This document shows positions 7,701 to 13,220 of a stretch of DNA of 23,097 nucleotides, piece by piece (positions within the stretch are counted from its first letter, which is position 1; every line of letters starts with the position of its first letter). The translations under genes and the position numbers were made by a program. Origin of the DNA: a virus. The stretch spans positions 1 to 23,097 of the IMG/VR virus record IMGVR_UViG_3300045885_000102; one strand, given 5' to 3'. The notes below the pieces were generated by a model, which was not told the DNA's origin, made no database searches, and saw nothing but the letters and a program-made list of their open reading frames with translations.

Positions 7701-8070
7701 GCTGGGCCAGCTCGCGGGCGCCGGGCTCGTGGGCGCGAGCGGCACGGGCGGCGTGGTGGCACCGATCGGCGCCCTCTCGGGTACGGGCGTGCTCTTCATC
7801 ACGGGCACGGGCGGTGTCGAGGCGCCCATCGGCGCGATCGACGGCGGCGAGAAGTTCTGGATCGGCGCCGATCCCGACCGCTTCTGGACCGGCGACGATA
7901 CCGACACCTTCTGGGGCCGTGGCCGGCCGCGCGAGCGGGGCGGTGTGGTCGCCCCGCTCAGTGAGCTCGCTGGTGCGGGCACCGTGATCAATCCTGACTT
8001 CTGGGCGGGCGCCGACGCCGACGTGTACTGGTCGGGGCCTGATAGCGGACCATTCTGGGGCGTCGTGTAG
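4774..8070 (+). CDS. Large tail hub / tip protein with internal repeat modules
   Basis: Protein of 1098 residues. The frame is open upstream to 4132, but the ATG at 4774 overlaps the distal tail stop and the upstream stretch is a shadow of that gene. In order: residues 1-345, hub-like (LGEFYLEDPTEIDDHVLRVRM); 349-396, eight acidic hexapeptides (DTIDVA type); about 400-530, beta-rich, Gly/Thr-rich; 547-594, eight basic hexapeptides (xADKVG type); about 600-870, domain like the C-terminal part of siphophage tip proteins (ELAGAQARAVLYLEAGRWEF, TLPFVQHEATADALAAWHL); about 876-965, Ig/FN3-like (PPGTSVPFTWSAGFDVTAYE); 969-1098, GTGGVxAPIG repeats and two FW-rich repeats. It probably forms the baseplate hub/central spike and carries fibre or sugar-binding parts. 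Recognition is by layout rather than a named family. Confidence 0.7.
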   Translation: MKALTAPTSIITRRAWTVPALFAQIDFTTPSAFTLRISDRYRIAFGQQWLPLVADWGDVESVLNTLDMGGRPATAEFGLNNDVPVEGAGKRRISDMIRTPFNQGAGAYEWAFAKVTISELLDERLGSDDVIRLGEFYLEDPTEIDDHVLRVRMIDATLALEDRIQLTRVTRISFPLADPDAIGRAIPVPFGVLTNVPTLNVVAGALSTLSAAITTVSPGVGGTLPVSDTALFPASGTVQIDDEQIAYSSKTSSGLVISARPFAARAAHSQGATLWEVRSGAQAYRYIVGENRGAYKIAAVTNVRAGGVLQPGATVNLDDTTLMPGRSFAVINFSDLPVIRKDVVLDVVDTIDVADTIDVADTIDVADTIDVADTIGVAETIRVNDTIGVADGITVSDNIFVTSPSQTSVVRLGTNIPLQITATLGGGGGQFSATGTILMPATPGGTITNVNRTITYRVLASTIATSAWSFVRSGGVVIESGSTFPAVGLRPTFQYGSGTVYGAETFTIAGTGASGGGTITVQIDAFSEQVEANVVVNKGGNAFRGGAASKVGAATKSGTATKTGLADKVGTADKVGLADKVGAATKVGTVTLVGNSTADVLVGDVTCDLVGLRDDGTGTITGTPSLPIQNPADVTKTILLTCFPGVTLGHFGTTWAATRAQLAGFQWAMLLEYLRFSELRELAGAQARAVLYLEAGRWEFRFVPDAPEPSVVLDYDRDVAVEPVARVGRTPLVELKTSLWVYSHRDYRVSGSPEEQYARAVNAKDLTAGVSDEIQETVTLPFVQHEATADALAAWHLSRRKRQRLTLSVTAWWNVIGLEQADFVAIDGHPILAAHGGVDLVFQVTRRRYAIGDDTNAGRIALDLVQLPVQPTPARLLTPEPGTMLPPGTSVPFTWSAGFDVTAYELRLGSSPGAMDYYTSGVTGALGATATLPAFTTPGVVYATLLSRFSSGEWVENEYTYARRYTITGTGDVAAPLGQLAGAGLVGASGTGGVVAPIGALSGTGVLFITGTGGVEAPIGAIDGGEKFWIGADPDRFWTGDDTDTFWGRGRPRERGGVVAPLSELAGAGTVINPDFWAGADADVYWSGPDSGPFWGVV
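5818..5979 (+). repeat. 18-bp tandem coding repeat, acidic hexapeptide DTIDVA
   Basis: Eight consecutive hexads begin at 5818: four DTIDVA, then DTIGVA, ETIRVN, DTIGVA and DGITVS, trailing into DNIFV. Synonymous codons vary between copies (ACG/ACC, GTC/GTG), so the protein pattern is under selection and this is not a very recent DNA slippage array. Confidence 0.9.
6412..6555 (+). repeat. 18-bp tandem coding repeat, basic hexapeptide xADKVG
   Basis: Eight hexads at residues 547-594: AASKVG, AATKSG, TATKTG, LADKVG, TADKVG, LADKVG, AATKVG, TVTLVG. The period of 6 and the copy number equal those of the acidic array about 430 bases upstream, but the charged position is Lys. Confidence 0.9.
7855..8067 (+). 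repeat. Two Trp-rich repeats at the C-terminus of the tail hub protein
   Basis: Residues from 1028 (FWIGADPDRFWTGDD then TDTFWG) and from 1076 (FWAGADADVYWSGPD then SGPFWG) align without gaps over 21 positions, each with three aromatic pairs 9 residues apart. They flank a copy of the GGVVAPLSELAGAG motif, which itself recurs upstream as GGVVAPIGALSGTG and GGVEAPIGAIDGG. Confidence 0.85.
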
Positions 8071-8085
8071 GAAAGGGAGAAGGCC

Positions 8086-9297
8086 ATGGCTCAATTCCCC
8101 GCGTCGGGTTACGTCAGCGACGAGGCGCGCACCGAAGGCGAGATGAAGAGCGCCTTCGAGGCGTGGCTCGCCAGCACCAAGCAGATCCCCGGCGCGGGCG
8201 TGACGGAGTCGACGCTGACGATCGCGAGCGGCGGCATCACGCCGACCTCCGGCGTGCATGCCGTCGACACCGAAGGCAGCGCGAGCACCGACGATCTCGC
8301 GACGATCGCCACAACGAACCTCCCCGATGGTTCCTTCCTCTGGCTCCATCCCGCGAACAGCGCGCGCGACGTCGTGGTCAAGCACAACGCGGGCGGCGCC
8401 GGGCAGATCGCGCTTCGCGCGGGCGCGGATCTCACGCTCGGCGAGTCGACGAGCTATATCCTGCTCCGGCGCGCGGGCTCCGACTGGATCGAGGTGATGA
8501 GTAACGCGGGCGTGAGCGGCGCGCTCGGCGTGCCCGTCGTGCGCGGCGCGGTCGGCGCGCGCGCGTCGGCGACGACGTACACCGTGAGTAGCGCGAGCTA
8601 CATCGCATTTCAGAATCCCGTCACGGGCACCATTGAGAAGATCGTCACCGCGCAAGGCACGCTGACCGTCAACGCGGGCACGGCGGGGCCGATCGCCAAC
8701 GGGCGCGACCAGGCGGGCGCGTTCACCGCATCGTCGTGGCTCTATCTCTGGTACATCCACAACCCGACGACGAACACGACCGCGTTGATTCTTTCCGCAT
8801 CCGCGACCGCGCCTGTGCTCCCGTCCGGATACACGTTGCAGGCGTACATCTGCGCGTTACGGTGGAATGCGTCATCAAACTTCCCCGCGTCGTATCTGAG
8901 CGGGCGTCTCATTGCGCTCGTGGACCCGAATACGGACGGGCGCGCGTTGACGGCCGGAGCCGCCGGGACGTTTACCTTGATCAATCTCGCCACGTTCGCG
9001 CCACCGGGAAATATCGCTCCGGTGATTCACGTCCATCTATTCGGTGGAGGGACGGTTGCCGCTGGTGTGCCCTTTACGATGAATGTCCAAGTCTCCTACG
9101 ACGGGACGACTCTGTGCGCGCAATCAAACTATGGGCTATCGACGGGCGCCGCCTTGCCCGGAACAATGACGCGGTTTGACCTTGTCCCGATGCCTCTTAT
9201 CAACCGGCAGGCCCTCCATTATTCGATTGGGGGCAGCGCCACGTCGCTCTTGACCTATGCAAACGTTGCCGCATACGAAAACGACAATGGAGGATAG
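8086..9297 (+). CDS. Tail fibre / receptor-binding protein candidate
   Basis: Protein of 403 residues with ribosome site GGAAAGGGAGAAGG before ATG. The N-terminus (FPASGYVSDEARTEGEMKSAFEAWLASTKQ) is the conserved attachment-type start seen in phage fibres placed after the tail tip gene. Then follow DDLATIATTNLPDGSFLWLHP and SARDVVVKHNAGGAGQIAL, a beta-rich segment common in phage fibre proteins. The C-terminal half (about 170-403) is Ser/Thr/Ala/Gly-rich and beta-like without a recognised family. DNA encoding the last part (roughly 8760-9297) is visibly less GC-rich and uses more A/T-ending codons than its neighbours, suggesting exchange of the receptor-binding tip. Confidence 0.7.
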   Translation: MAQFPASGYVSDEARTEGEMKSAFEAWLASTKQIPGAGVTESTLTIASGGITPTSGVHAVDTEGSASTDDLATIATTNLPDGSFLWLHPANSARDVVVKHNAGGAGQIALRAGADLTLGESTSYILLRRAGSDWIEVMSNAGVSGALGVPVVRGAVGARASATTYTVSSASYIAFQNPVTGTIEKIVTAQGTLTVNAGTAGPIANGRDQAGAFTASSWLYLWYIHNPTTNTTALILSASATAPVLPSGYTLQAYICALRWNASSNFPASYLSGRLIALVDPNTDGRALTAGAAGTFTLINLATFAPPGNIAPVIHVHLFGGGTVAAGVPFTMNVQVSYDGTTLCAQSNYGLSTGAALPGTMTRFDLVPMPLINRQALHYSIGGSATSLLTYANVAAYENDNGG

Positions 9298-9301
9298 AGA
9301 G

Positions 9302-9499
9302 GTGGGGAAACGCGCATTCTACGACGCGACGACGCGCGTGCTGAAATGCTGGGGCTACGTCGAGACGAACACGCCGGATGATCTCTGGCGCGACGTGCCC
9401 GAAGACTACGCCACGAAGATCGGCAGCGTGCGACTCAACGCGGCGGGCACGGCCGACGAGCCCAATCCCGATTACGTGCCGAGGGAGGGAGTGATCTAA
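9302..9499 (+). CDS. Small protein of unknown function following the fibre
   Basis: Protein of 65 residues. The GTG at 9302 is preferred because GGAGG (9289-9293) lies 8 bases upstream; an in-frame ATG at 9257 would overlap the fibre gene by 41 bases. Sequence features are KRAFYDATTRVLKCWGYVET then DLWRDVPEDYATKIGSVRLN, with an acidic, Pro-rich end. No family is recognised. Its place between the fibre and another minor protein suggests a fibre accessory or assembly role. Confidence 0.6.
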   Translation: MGKRAFYDATTRVLKCWGYVETNTPDDLWRDVPEDYATKIGSVRLNAAGTADEPNPDYVPREGVI

Positions 9500-9502
9500 G
9501 CG

Positions 9503-9916
9503 ATGCCGCGCAACGCGACATACTCAACCGAGAGCGTCAACGCGAAGGCGAATGCCCAGGCCGCGCTGTGTGACAACGGCTGGCTCCGGCTCTACGACGG
9601 CGCGCAGCCCGCCGACCCCAACGTGGCGATCACGACGCATGTCCTCCTCGCCGAGCTCCGCTTCGCGAACCCCGCCTTTGCCACGGCCGCGGGCGGGATC
9701 GCCTCGGCCAACGCGCTCACGGGCGACTCGAGCGCGAACGCCACCGGGACCGCGGCCTGGTTCCGCGCGTTCAAGGCCGACGGCACCTCGCCGGTCTTCG
9801 ACGGGACCGTGGGCACCGCGGGCTGCGACATCAACCTCTCGACGGTGGCGATCGTCGCGGGCGTGAGCGTGAACATCACCGCGTTCACCGTCACCGAGAA
9901 GAAGGTCGGCCCATGA
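9503..9916 (+). CDS. Minor tail-region protein
   Basis: Protein of 137 residues. NAQAALCDNGWLRLYDGAQPADPN followed by LLAELRFANPAF, TGTAAWFRAFKADGTSPVFDGTVG and a final beta segment (VAGVSVNITAFTV) matches a frequent but uncharacterised phage protein found next to fibre genes. It looks all-beta. The stop overlaps the next ATG (ATGA). Function is unknown; a structural or fibre-associated role is inferred from context. Confidence 0.65.
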   Translation: MPRNATYSTESVNAKANAQAALCDNGWLRLYDGAQPADPNVAITTHVLLAELRFANPAFATAAGGIASANALTGDSSANATGTAAWFRAFKADGTSPVFDGTVGTAGCDINLSTVAIVAGVSVNITAFTVTEKKVGP

Positions 9917-10083
9917 GCGACTTCATCCTCACGTGTACGATCCGGTACCGCCTCGCGGCGATCACGCGCGCGGAGGCCGAGACGATCGGGCGCGCGCTCA
10001 TCACGGCCAAGTGCGAGTACACGCCCGGCGCGCCGATGCTGATCGACTTCGCGCTCCGAGCGAAGGAAGACGACGGGACCTAG
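9913..10083 (+). CDS. Small hypothetical protein
   Basis: Protein of 56 residues whose ATG overlaps the previous stop. The sequence begins MSDFILTCTIRYRLAAITRAEAETIGRAL and ends with an acidic tail (KEDDGT). The alternation suggests a beta-alpha unit. No known family is recognised. Tight coupling and codon use like its neighbours support its being a real gene. Confidence 0.55.
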   Translation: MSDFILTCTIRYRLAAITRAEAETIGRALITAKCEYTPGAPMLIDFALRAKEDDGT

Positions 10084-10092
10084 GCCGGTGAC

Positions 10093-10281
10093 GTGACCAG
10101 GTGGCTCCTGCTGCTAGCGCTCGCCGGCTGCGCGACTCAGGGCGGCCCCATCACGATCCAGGGATGGACGATCAAAGACAACACCGTCGTCTTCTGCCCG
10201 TTCCGGCCGCCCACGAGCGAGCAGCTGCGCGAACGGCTCGCCGGCTGCGAGCCGCGGCCGCCCATCATCCAGTCGCCGTAA
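10093..10281 (+). CDS. Small lipoprotein (possible outer-membrane spanin-like or lysis accessory)
   Basis: Protein of 62 residues from GTG. The N-terminus MTRWLLLLALAGCATQGG is a compact lipoprotein signal: one Arg, a hydrophobic run, and the lipobox L-A-G-C with Cys13. The mature part is short (IQGWTIKDNTVVFCPFRPPT then EQLRERLAGCEPRPP), with two further Cys and several Pro. It precedes a small membrane protein at the end of the late operon, where lysis genes often lie. A spanin outer-membrane subunit is possible, but no embedded inner-membrane partner gene is seen and the function is not shown. Confidence 0.6.
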   Translation: MTRWLLLLALAGCATQGGPITIQGWTIKDNTVVFCPFRPPTSEQLRERLAGCEPRPPIIQSP

Positions 10282-10297
10282 CCCATAGGAGGCCACC

Positions 10298-10486
10298 ATG
10301 CCGCTGCTGTCGCTGCTCATCATCCTCATCGTCGTCGGCGTGCTGCTCTACCTCATCAACACGCTCCTGGGCGCCCTCATCGATCCGAAGGTGCTGAGGA
10401 TCATCAACGTCGTCGTCGTGATCGTGCTCGTGCTCTGGCTCCTGCAGCTCCTGGTGGGACCGCTCAGCGCCATCCGCGTCGGGTGA
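10298..10486 (+). CDS. Small two-helix membrane protein (Thivi_2564-like; possible holin)
   Basis: Protein of 62 residues with a strong AGGAGG ribosome site. Two hydrophobic helices (about residues 3-27 and 35-55) are separated by a short polar turn containing DPKVLRI. The pattern LLSLLIILIVVGVLLYLIN plus IINVVVVIVLVLWLLQLL resembles the small Thivi_2564-type membrane proteins. Two short membrane spans at the end of the late block suit a holin or pinholin, but equally an unrelated membrane protein. Its stop lies in the loop of the terminator that follows. Confidence 0.65.
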   Translation: MPLLSLLIILIVVGVLLYLINTLLGALIDPKVLRIINVVVVIVLVLWLLQLLVGPLSAIRVG

Positions 10487-10499
10487 CGACGCATTTTAT
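10476..10499 (+). terminator. Intrinsic terminator of the late operon
   Basis: GCGTCG (10476-10481), loop GGTGA, CGACGC (10487-10492), then ATTTTAT. This is a perfect 6-bp GC-rich stem followed by a T-rich tract in otherwise very GC-rich DNA. The loop holds the stop codon of the membrane protein. A third copy of GCGTCG at 10501-10506 could pair with the right arm instead. Confidence 0.65.
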
Positions 10500-10655
10500 G
10501 GCGTCGGCTGTGCATATGTTCACATGGGAGAGCCATTTCTCTCTTGAATCGTCGGGTATGCTACGGGGGCATTTCGACGATGTGACAGATCGGCTTGCAC
10601 ACTGACGTGCCACATCAGGCGCGTGGTAACCGACCGCTCCCGAGGAAGGCCGCCC
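10487..10655. other. Non-coding gap after the late operon
   Basis: These 169 bases are less GC-rich than the neighbours and hold no convincing gene. They contain the terminator tail, an imperfect dyad at 10509-10524 (TGTGC ATATGT TCACA) and a weak GAGAG/CTCTC hairpin at about 10528-10543. Promoters were not confidently placed, although one must serve the gene at 10656 if that gene is real. Confidence 0.5.
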
Positions 10656-10856
10656 ATGCGTGACGTTCGCACCGAGCGCGTCGTTCAGATCGTCGATGGA
10701 ATCGCCGAAGAGTACGGCCACAACTCCGAGGAATGGCGCGCGCTTACCGCCGTTTGCGAGAGGATCGCGGCCGGTCGGGCGCCGAGGAAGGCGCCGCGAG
10801 CGCTTCCGCCACGGAATCGGCGATCTCGTCGCCCAGGCGCGAGCGCACGATGCTGA
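10656..10856 (+). CDS. Small hypothetical protein, convergent with the repressor-like gene
   Basis: Protein of 66 residues with ribosome site GAGGAAGG before ATG. The first 45 residues (MRDVRTERVVQIVDGIAEEY then GHNSEEWRALTAVCERI) look like a genuine helical protein with typical GC-rich third positions. The last 21 residues are Arg/Pro-rich and read through the antisense of the neighbouring minus-strand gene, overlapping it by 113 bases. Such an overlap is uncommon, so the tail may be biologically unimportant or the gene may be a remnant. No family is recognised. Confidence 0.45.
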   Translation: MRDVRTERVVQIVDGIAEEYGHNSEEWRALTAVCERIAAGRAPRKAPRALPPRNRRSRRPGASARC

Positions 10857-11217
10857 GGACGTCGGCCGTCGTTCTGCCGCCGCCGGCCTGAAAGGCCAAC
10901 AGCTCGTCGCGCAGGCGTTGGACCTGGGCGCGAAGCATCGGGATCTCGGCGAGGTATCCCTCCTGCCGCTGCAGGTGCTTGCGCATGTCGGCCGGGAGCT
11001 TCGCGCGGGGGGCCTTGGGCCGCGCCTTCCGCGTGCCCAGAAAGAGCTCGAGCGACGCCCTCCGGGAGCGCGAAAGGCCGTGACGGAGTTGACTGATGCG
11101 CGATGGCGTGACGGCGAGCAGTTGCGCCAGGGCTTTCATCCCGCCCGCCGCCTCGAGCGCCGCCTCGAGCAACTCCGCGTCAGATAGGCTCTTTTCAGGC
11201 AGGTGAAGTTCCCTCAA
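10744..11217 (-). CDS. HTH transcriptional regulator (repressor-like), sole minus-strand gene
   Basis: Protein of 157 residues. An N-terminal YdaS/Cro-type helix-turn-helix lies at about residues 20-45 (AAGGMKALAQLLAVTPSRIS, then QLRHGLSRSRR), followed by a basic linker and a helical, probably coiled-coil C-terminal half (EIPMLRAQVQRLRDELLAF). It has no S24/LexA-like peptidase region. The start is uncertain: the only early candidates are TTG at 11217 and an internal TTG at codon 16, both without a clear ribosome site. It is divergent from the small HTH gene at 11265 across a 47-base gap, the classic layout of a lysis-lysogeny switch. It could be the prophage repressor or a different early regulator. 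Confidence 0.7.
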   Translation of the reverse strand: MRELHLPEKSLSDAELLEAALEAAGGMKALAQLLAVTPSRISQLRHGLSRSRRASLELFLGTRKARPKAPRAKLPADMRKHLQRQEGYLAEIPMLRAQVQRLRDELLAFQAGGGRTTADVLSIVRSRLGDEIADSVAEALAAPSSAPDRPRSSRKRR

Positions 11218-11232
11218 TTTTTCTGTTGCGGC

Positions 11233-11263
11233 GTGAGTAGTCTAAGAGTACTAGTCTGCTCAC
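11233..11263. promoter_or_regulatory. Candidate operator/promoter of the genetic switch
   Basis: The divergent gap holds an interrupted dyad: GTGAG (11233-11237) and TAGT (11238-11241), paired with ACTA (11250-11253) and CTCAC (11259-11263). It also has a direct repeat TAGTCT at 11238 and 11252. TTGCGG (11226-11231) and TACTAG (11249-11254) are 17 bases apart and could be -35/-10 boxes of a rightward promoter. Transcription would then start at or just before the GTG at 11265. Confidence 0.4.
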
Positions 11264-11264
11264 T

Positions 11265-11456
11265 GTGAATCCCAGAACTTTAGCCCGTCTCAAGCTCGAA
11301 GCCAAGCGCCTCGGGATCACTCAGGACCGCATCGCGGCGGCGGCCGGCGTTGGGCGCACCTGCGTCGTGCACGTCTTCGCCCGGCGGGCGACGTCCGCGA
11401 ACGTCATCGAGACCACGCGCCGCCTGATCGCCGAAGCCAAGGAGGCCGCCGGATGA
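11265..11456 (+). CDS. Small XRE-family HTH protein (Cro-like)
   Basis: Protein of 63 residues from GTG. The helix-turn-helix is at about residues 17-40 (LGITQDRIAAAAGVGRTCVV, then HVFARRATS), nearly the entire protein, as in Cro-type regulators. No Shine-Dalgarno precedes the GTG, and a putative -10 box ends only 10 bases upstream, so the mRNA may be leaderless. It heads the rightward early operon and faces the minus-strand regulator. Its stop overlaps the next ATG. The Cro role is inferred from size and placement. Confidence 0.7.
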   Translation: MNPRTLARLKLEAKRLGITQDRIAAAAGVGRTCVVHVFARRATSANVIETTRRLIAEAKEAAG

Positions 11457-11650
11457 GCCGCGGCCGCGGCTACATGATCCCGAGCCTCGAGCTCGCGCAG
11501 GCGATCGCGCGGCGGGCGGCCGAGCACACGCTCCCGCGCAAGATCTGCGGCTGGTGTCAGAAGGTGCTGCGTGAAGGCCCTGATCCCGCGTCGCACGGGA
11601 TCTGCCCGGCCTGCCTGGAGCAGAACTTCTCCAAGAAGCCTAAGCCATGA
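11453..11650 (+). CDS. Small zinc-ribbon-like protein
   Basis: Protein of 65 residues, ATG overlapping the previous stop. Two Cys pairs, CGWC and CPAC, are spaced by about 20 residues in KICGWCQKVLREGPDPASHG followed by ICPACLEQNF, a compact zinc-binding knuckle pair. Similar short 'C.WC...SHGICP.C' modules occur in phage and bacterial regulators. The N-terminal half is helical (LELAQAIARRAAEHTL). Metal binding is inferred; the target is unknown. Confidence 0.6.
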   Translation: MSRGRGYMIPSLELAQAIARRAAEHTLPRKICGWCQKVLREGPDPASHGICPACLEQNFSKKPKP

Positions 11651-11739
11651 CCTGGCTCCTGCTCGGGGCGCTGGGCTTCGTGCTCGTCGTCGCTTGGCTC
11701 TGGTACGAGGCCGCGGAGGCGCCGCGATGGGACGAATGA
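11647..11739 (+). CDS. 30-residue single-span membrane microprotein
   Basis: ATG overlaps the preceding TGA (ATGA). The peptide MTWLLLGALGFVLVVAWLWY is followed by EAAEAPRWDE, giving one hydrophobic helix with an acidic C-terminal tail. No family is recognised. Overlapping coupling to the previous gene and a clear membrane span make it more credible than a chance ORF. Confidence 0.5.
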   Translation: MTWLLLGALGFVLVVAWLWYEAAEAPRWDE

Positions 11740-11762
11740 TCGCCACTCGGGGGAGGCCCGAG

Positions 11763-11906
11763 ATGAACGCTCTACACATCCGCTACCGCCAGCACGTGCT
11801 CGATTGCCTGACGTGCCGCCGGGCGCGCGCGGCCGAGCTCCTCTGCGCGGTGGGCCTCGAACTCTACACGGCCACGCTCACGCTCGAGGGAGCGCACGCC
11901 GCATGA
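11763..11906 (+). CDS. Small CxxC protein
   Basis: Protein of 47 residues; the ATG at 11763 is chosen because GGGGGAGG lies 6 bases upstream (ATGs at 11727 and 11736 are in frame but lack one). The sequence is helical with CLTC near the middle ([20 protein letters not shown]), followed by a short hydrophobic stretch. This resembles small phage proteins of unknown function with a CxxC pair. The stop overlaps the next micro-ORF. Confidence 0.5.
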   Translation: MNALHIRYRQHVLDCLTCRRARAAELLCAVGLELYTATLTLEGAHAA

Positions 11907-11974
11907 GGCCACGCGCGTTCCCGCTCGGTGCGCTCGCGGGCACCGTCGCCGTCCCGCTCGGGAGGTCGATATGA
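11903..11974 (+). CDS. 23-residue leader-like micro-ORF before the annealing protein
   Basis: [20 protein letters not shown] followed by RSI. Its ATG overlaps the preceding stop and its TGA overlaps the ATG of the Bet gene, so a ribosome could pass straight through. The 3' end of this ORF contains the Bet ribosome site (GGGAGG at 11959-11964). It may serve only for translational coupling; a functional peptide is not shown. Confidence 0.35.
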   Translation: MRPRAFPLGALAGTVAVPLGRSI

Positions 11975-12843
11975 CGGACGCCCTCGCGACGACGGCGGCG
12001 CCGCCGACCATGACGGCCGACCAGGCCGCGCTCATCAAGCGCACCATCGCGAAGGGCGCAACGGACGACGAGCTGCGCCTCTTCCTGCAGCAATGCGCCC
12101 GCACGCGCCTCGACCCGTTCGCGCGCCAGATCTTCGCCGTGAAGCGATGGGACACCGATGAAGGCCGCCAGGTGATGTCGACGCAGGTCAGCATCGACGG
12201 ATTGCGGCTCGTCGCCGAGCGCACGGGCGAGTACGAGGGCCAGACGAAGCCCGAATGGTGCGGGCGCGACGGCAAGTGGGTTGACGTCTGGCTCAGCGAC
12301 GATCTCCCGGCGGCGTCCCGCGTGGGCGTACACCGCAAGGGCTTCCGGGAGCCCGCGTGGGGCGTGGCGCGGTTCGATTCCTACGCGCAGCGCAAGAAGG
12401 ACGGCAAGCTCACGCGCATGTGGGATCGCATGGCCGACGTCATGATCGCGAAGTGCGCCGAGGCGCTCGCGCTGCGCAAGGCGTTCCCACACGAGCTGTC
12501 GGGCCTCTACACCTCCGACGAGATGGGCCAGAGCGAGGAGCATCCCGCGCCGTCGCGCGAGCGCCCCGAGCACGTGGACGCGGACGGCGTGGTGGAGGAG
12601 CCGCCCGATCGCGAGTTCCACGTGCCGGCCGTCCTCACGCTGATCGAGCGCCTGCGCGTGCAGCTCAAGCCCACGCCCGAGGGCTGGCGCAAGGTCTGCC
12701 TCGCCTTCTGCGGCTTCGAGAACCTCGCCGACGAGCAGGTGGAGCCGTCCAAGCTCGACGAGCTCCTGACGGTGCTGCAGAAGGTGGCCGCGAAGGACAA
12801 GGACGCGCTGGCGACCATGCGCGCGATCGTCGAGGGGCCGTGA
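11971..12843 (+). CDS. bet: Phage recombination protein Bet (RecT/Red-beta family ssDNA annealing)
   Basis: Protein of 290 residues. Strong family motifs: [20 protein letters not shown] (21-40), [16 protein letters not shown] (46-61), [19 protein letters not shown] (70-88), [14 protein letters not shown] (95-108) and [20 protein letters not shown] (158-177) ending GLYTSDEM. Red-beta-type proteins anneal complementary single strands during phage recombination and replication. The core ends near residue 185, followed by an acidic linker and an extra helical C-terminal domain ([18 protein letters not shown] onward) that may bind SSB or partners. No adjacent exonuclease of the usual type is found. 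It is preceded by GGGAGG and coupled to the upstream micro-ORF. Confidence 0.92.
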   Translation: MTDALATTAAPPTMTADQAALIKRTIAKGATDDELRLFLQQCARTRLDPFARQIFAVKRWDTDEGRQVMSTQVSIDGLRLVAERTGEYEGQTKPEWCGRDGKWVDVWLSDDLPAASRVGVHRKGFREPAWGVARFDSYAQRKKDGKLTRMWDRMADVMIAKCAEALALRKAFPHELSGLYTSDEMGQSEEHPAPSRERPEHVDADGVVEEPPDREFHVPAVLTLIERLRVQLKPTPEGWRKVCLAFCGFENLADEQVEPSKLDELLTVLQKVAAKDKDALATMRAIVEGP

Positions 12844-13220
12844 CGAAGCGGAGCGCCGGGCGCGTCGTGGACAAGGTGAACATGGACCGCCTGCGCACGA
12901 TGGTCCTCGACGGCGCCACGCCGACAGAAGTCTCGGAGCGCTTCGGGCTCGCGATCGGGACGGCGAGCAACCTCACGTCTCGGATCCGCAAGGAACAGCG
13001 GGCCGCCGCAGACGCCGCCCTCGCTCGGCTGCGCGGCAAGGGTCCTACCTATCCCGATGTCGCGAAGAAGCTCCGGCTCAAGGAGAAGGCGGCCGAGGCG
13101 CGGATGAACCTGATCACGGCCTGGCGCGCGCGCCATCCCGAGGCGCGGTGCTCCGACAAGGCCGCGCTCGCCCTCGCGGAGATGGAGGCGGCGTATCGGC
13201 CGCCGCGGAGTGACGCATGA
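12840..13220 (+). CDS. HTH DNA-binding protein of unknown role
   Basis: Protein of 126 residues from a GTG overlapping the Bet stop. A helix-turn-helix is likely at residues 16-47 ([20 protein letters not shown], then [18 protein letters not shown]), in the homeodomain-like/terminase-small-like style. A second helical region ([20 protein letters not shown]) resembles another HTH. It is basic overall. It could be a transcriptional regulator or a displaced small terminase, since no small terminase is found beside the large subunit; the sequence does not decide between these. Confidence 0.6.
   Translation: MTKRSAGRVVDKVNMDRLRTMVLDGATPTEVSERFGLAIGTASNLTSRIRKEQRAAADAALARLRGKGPTYPDVAKKLRLKEKAAEARMNLITAWRARHPEARCSDKAALALAEMEAAYRPPRSDA

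Noticed and set aside
10464-10721. 85-residue minus-strand frame downstream of the repressor-like gene
   Set aside because: No ribosome site, antisense to the better supported 10656 frame and to the terminator, with no coding-like composition.
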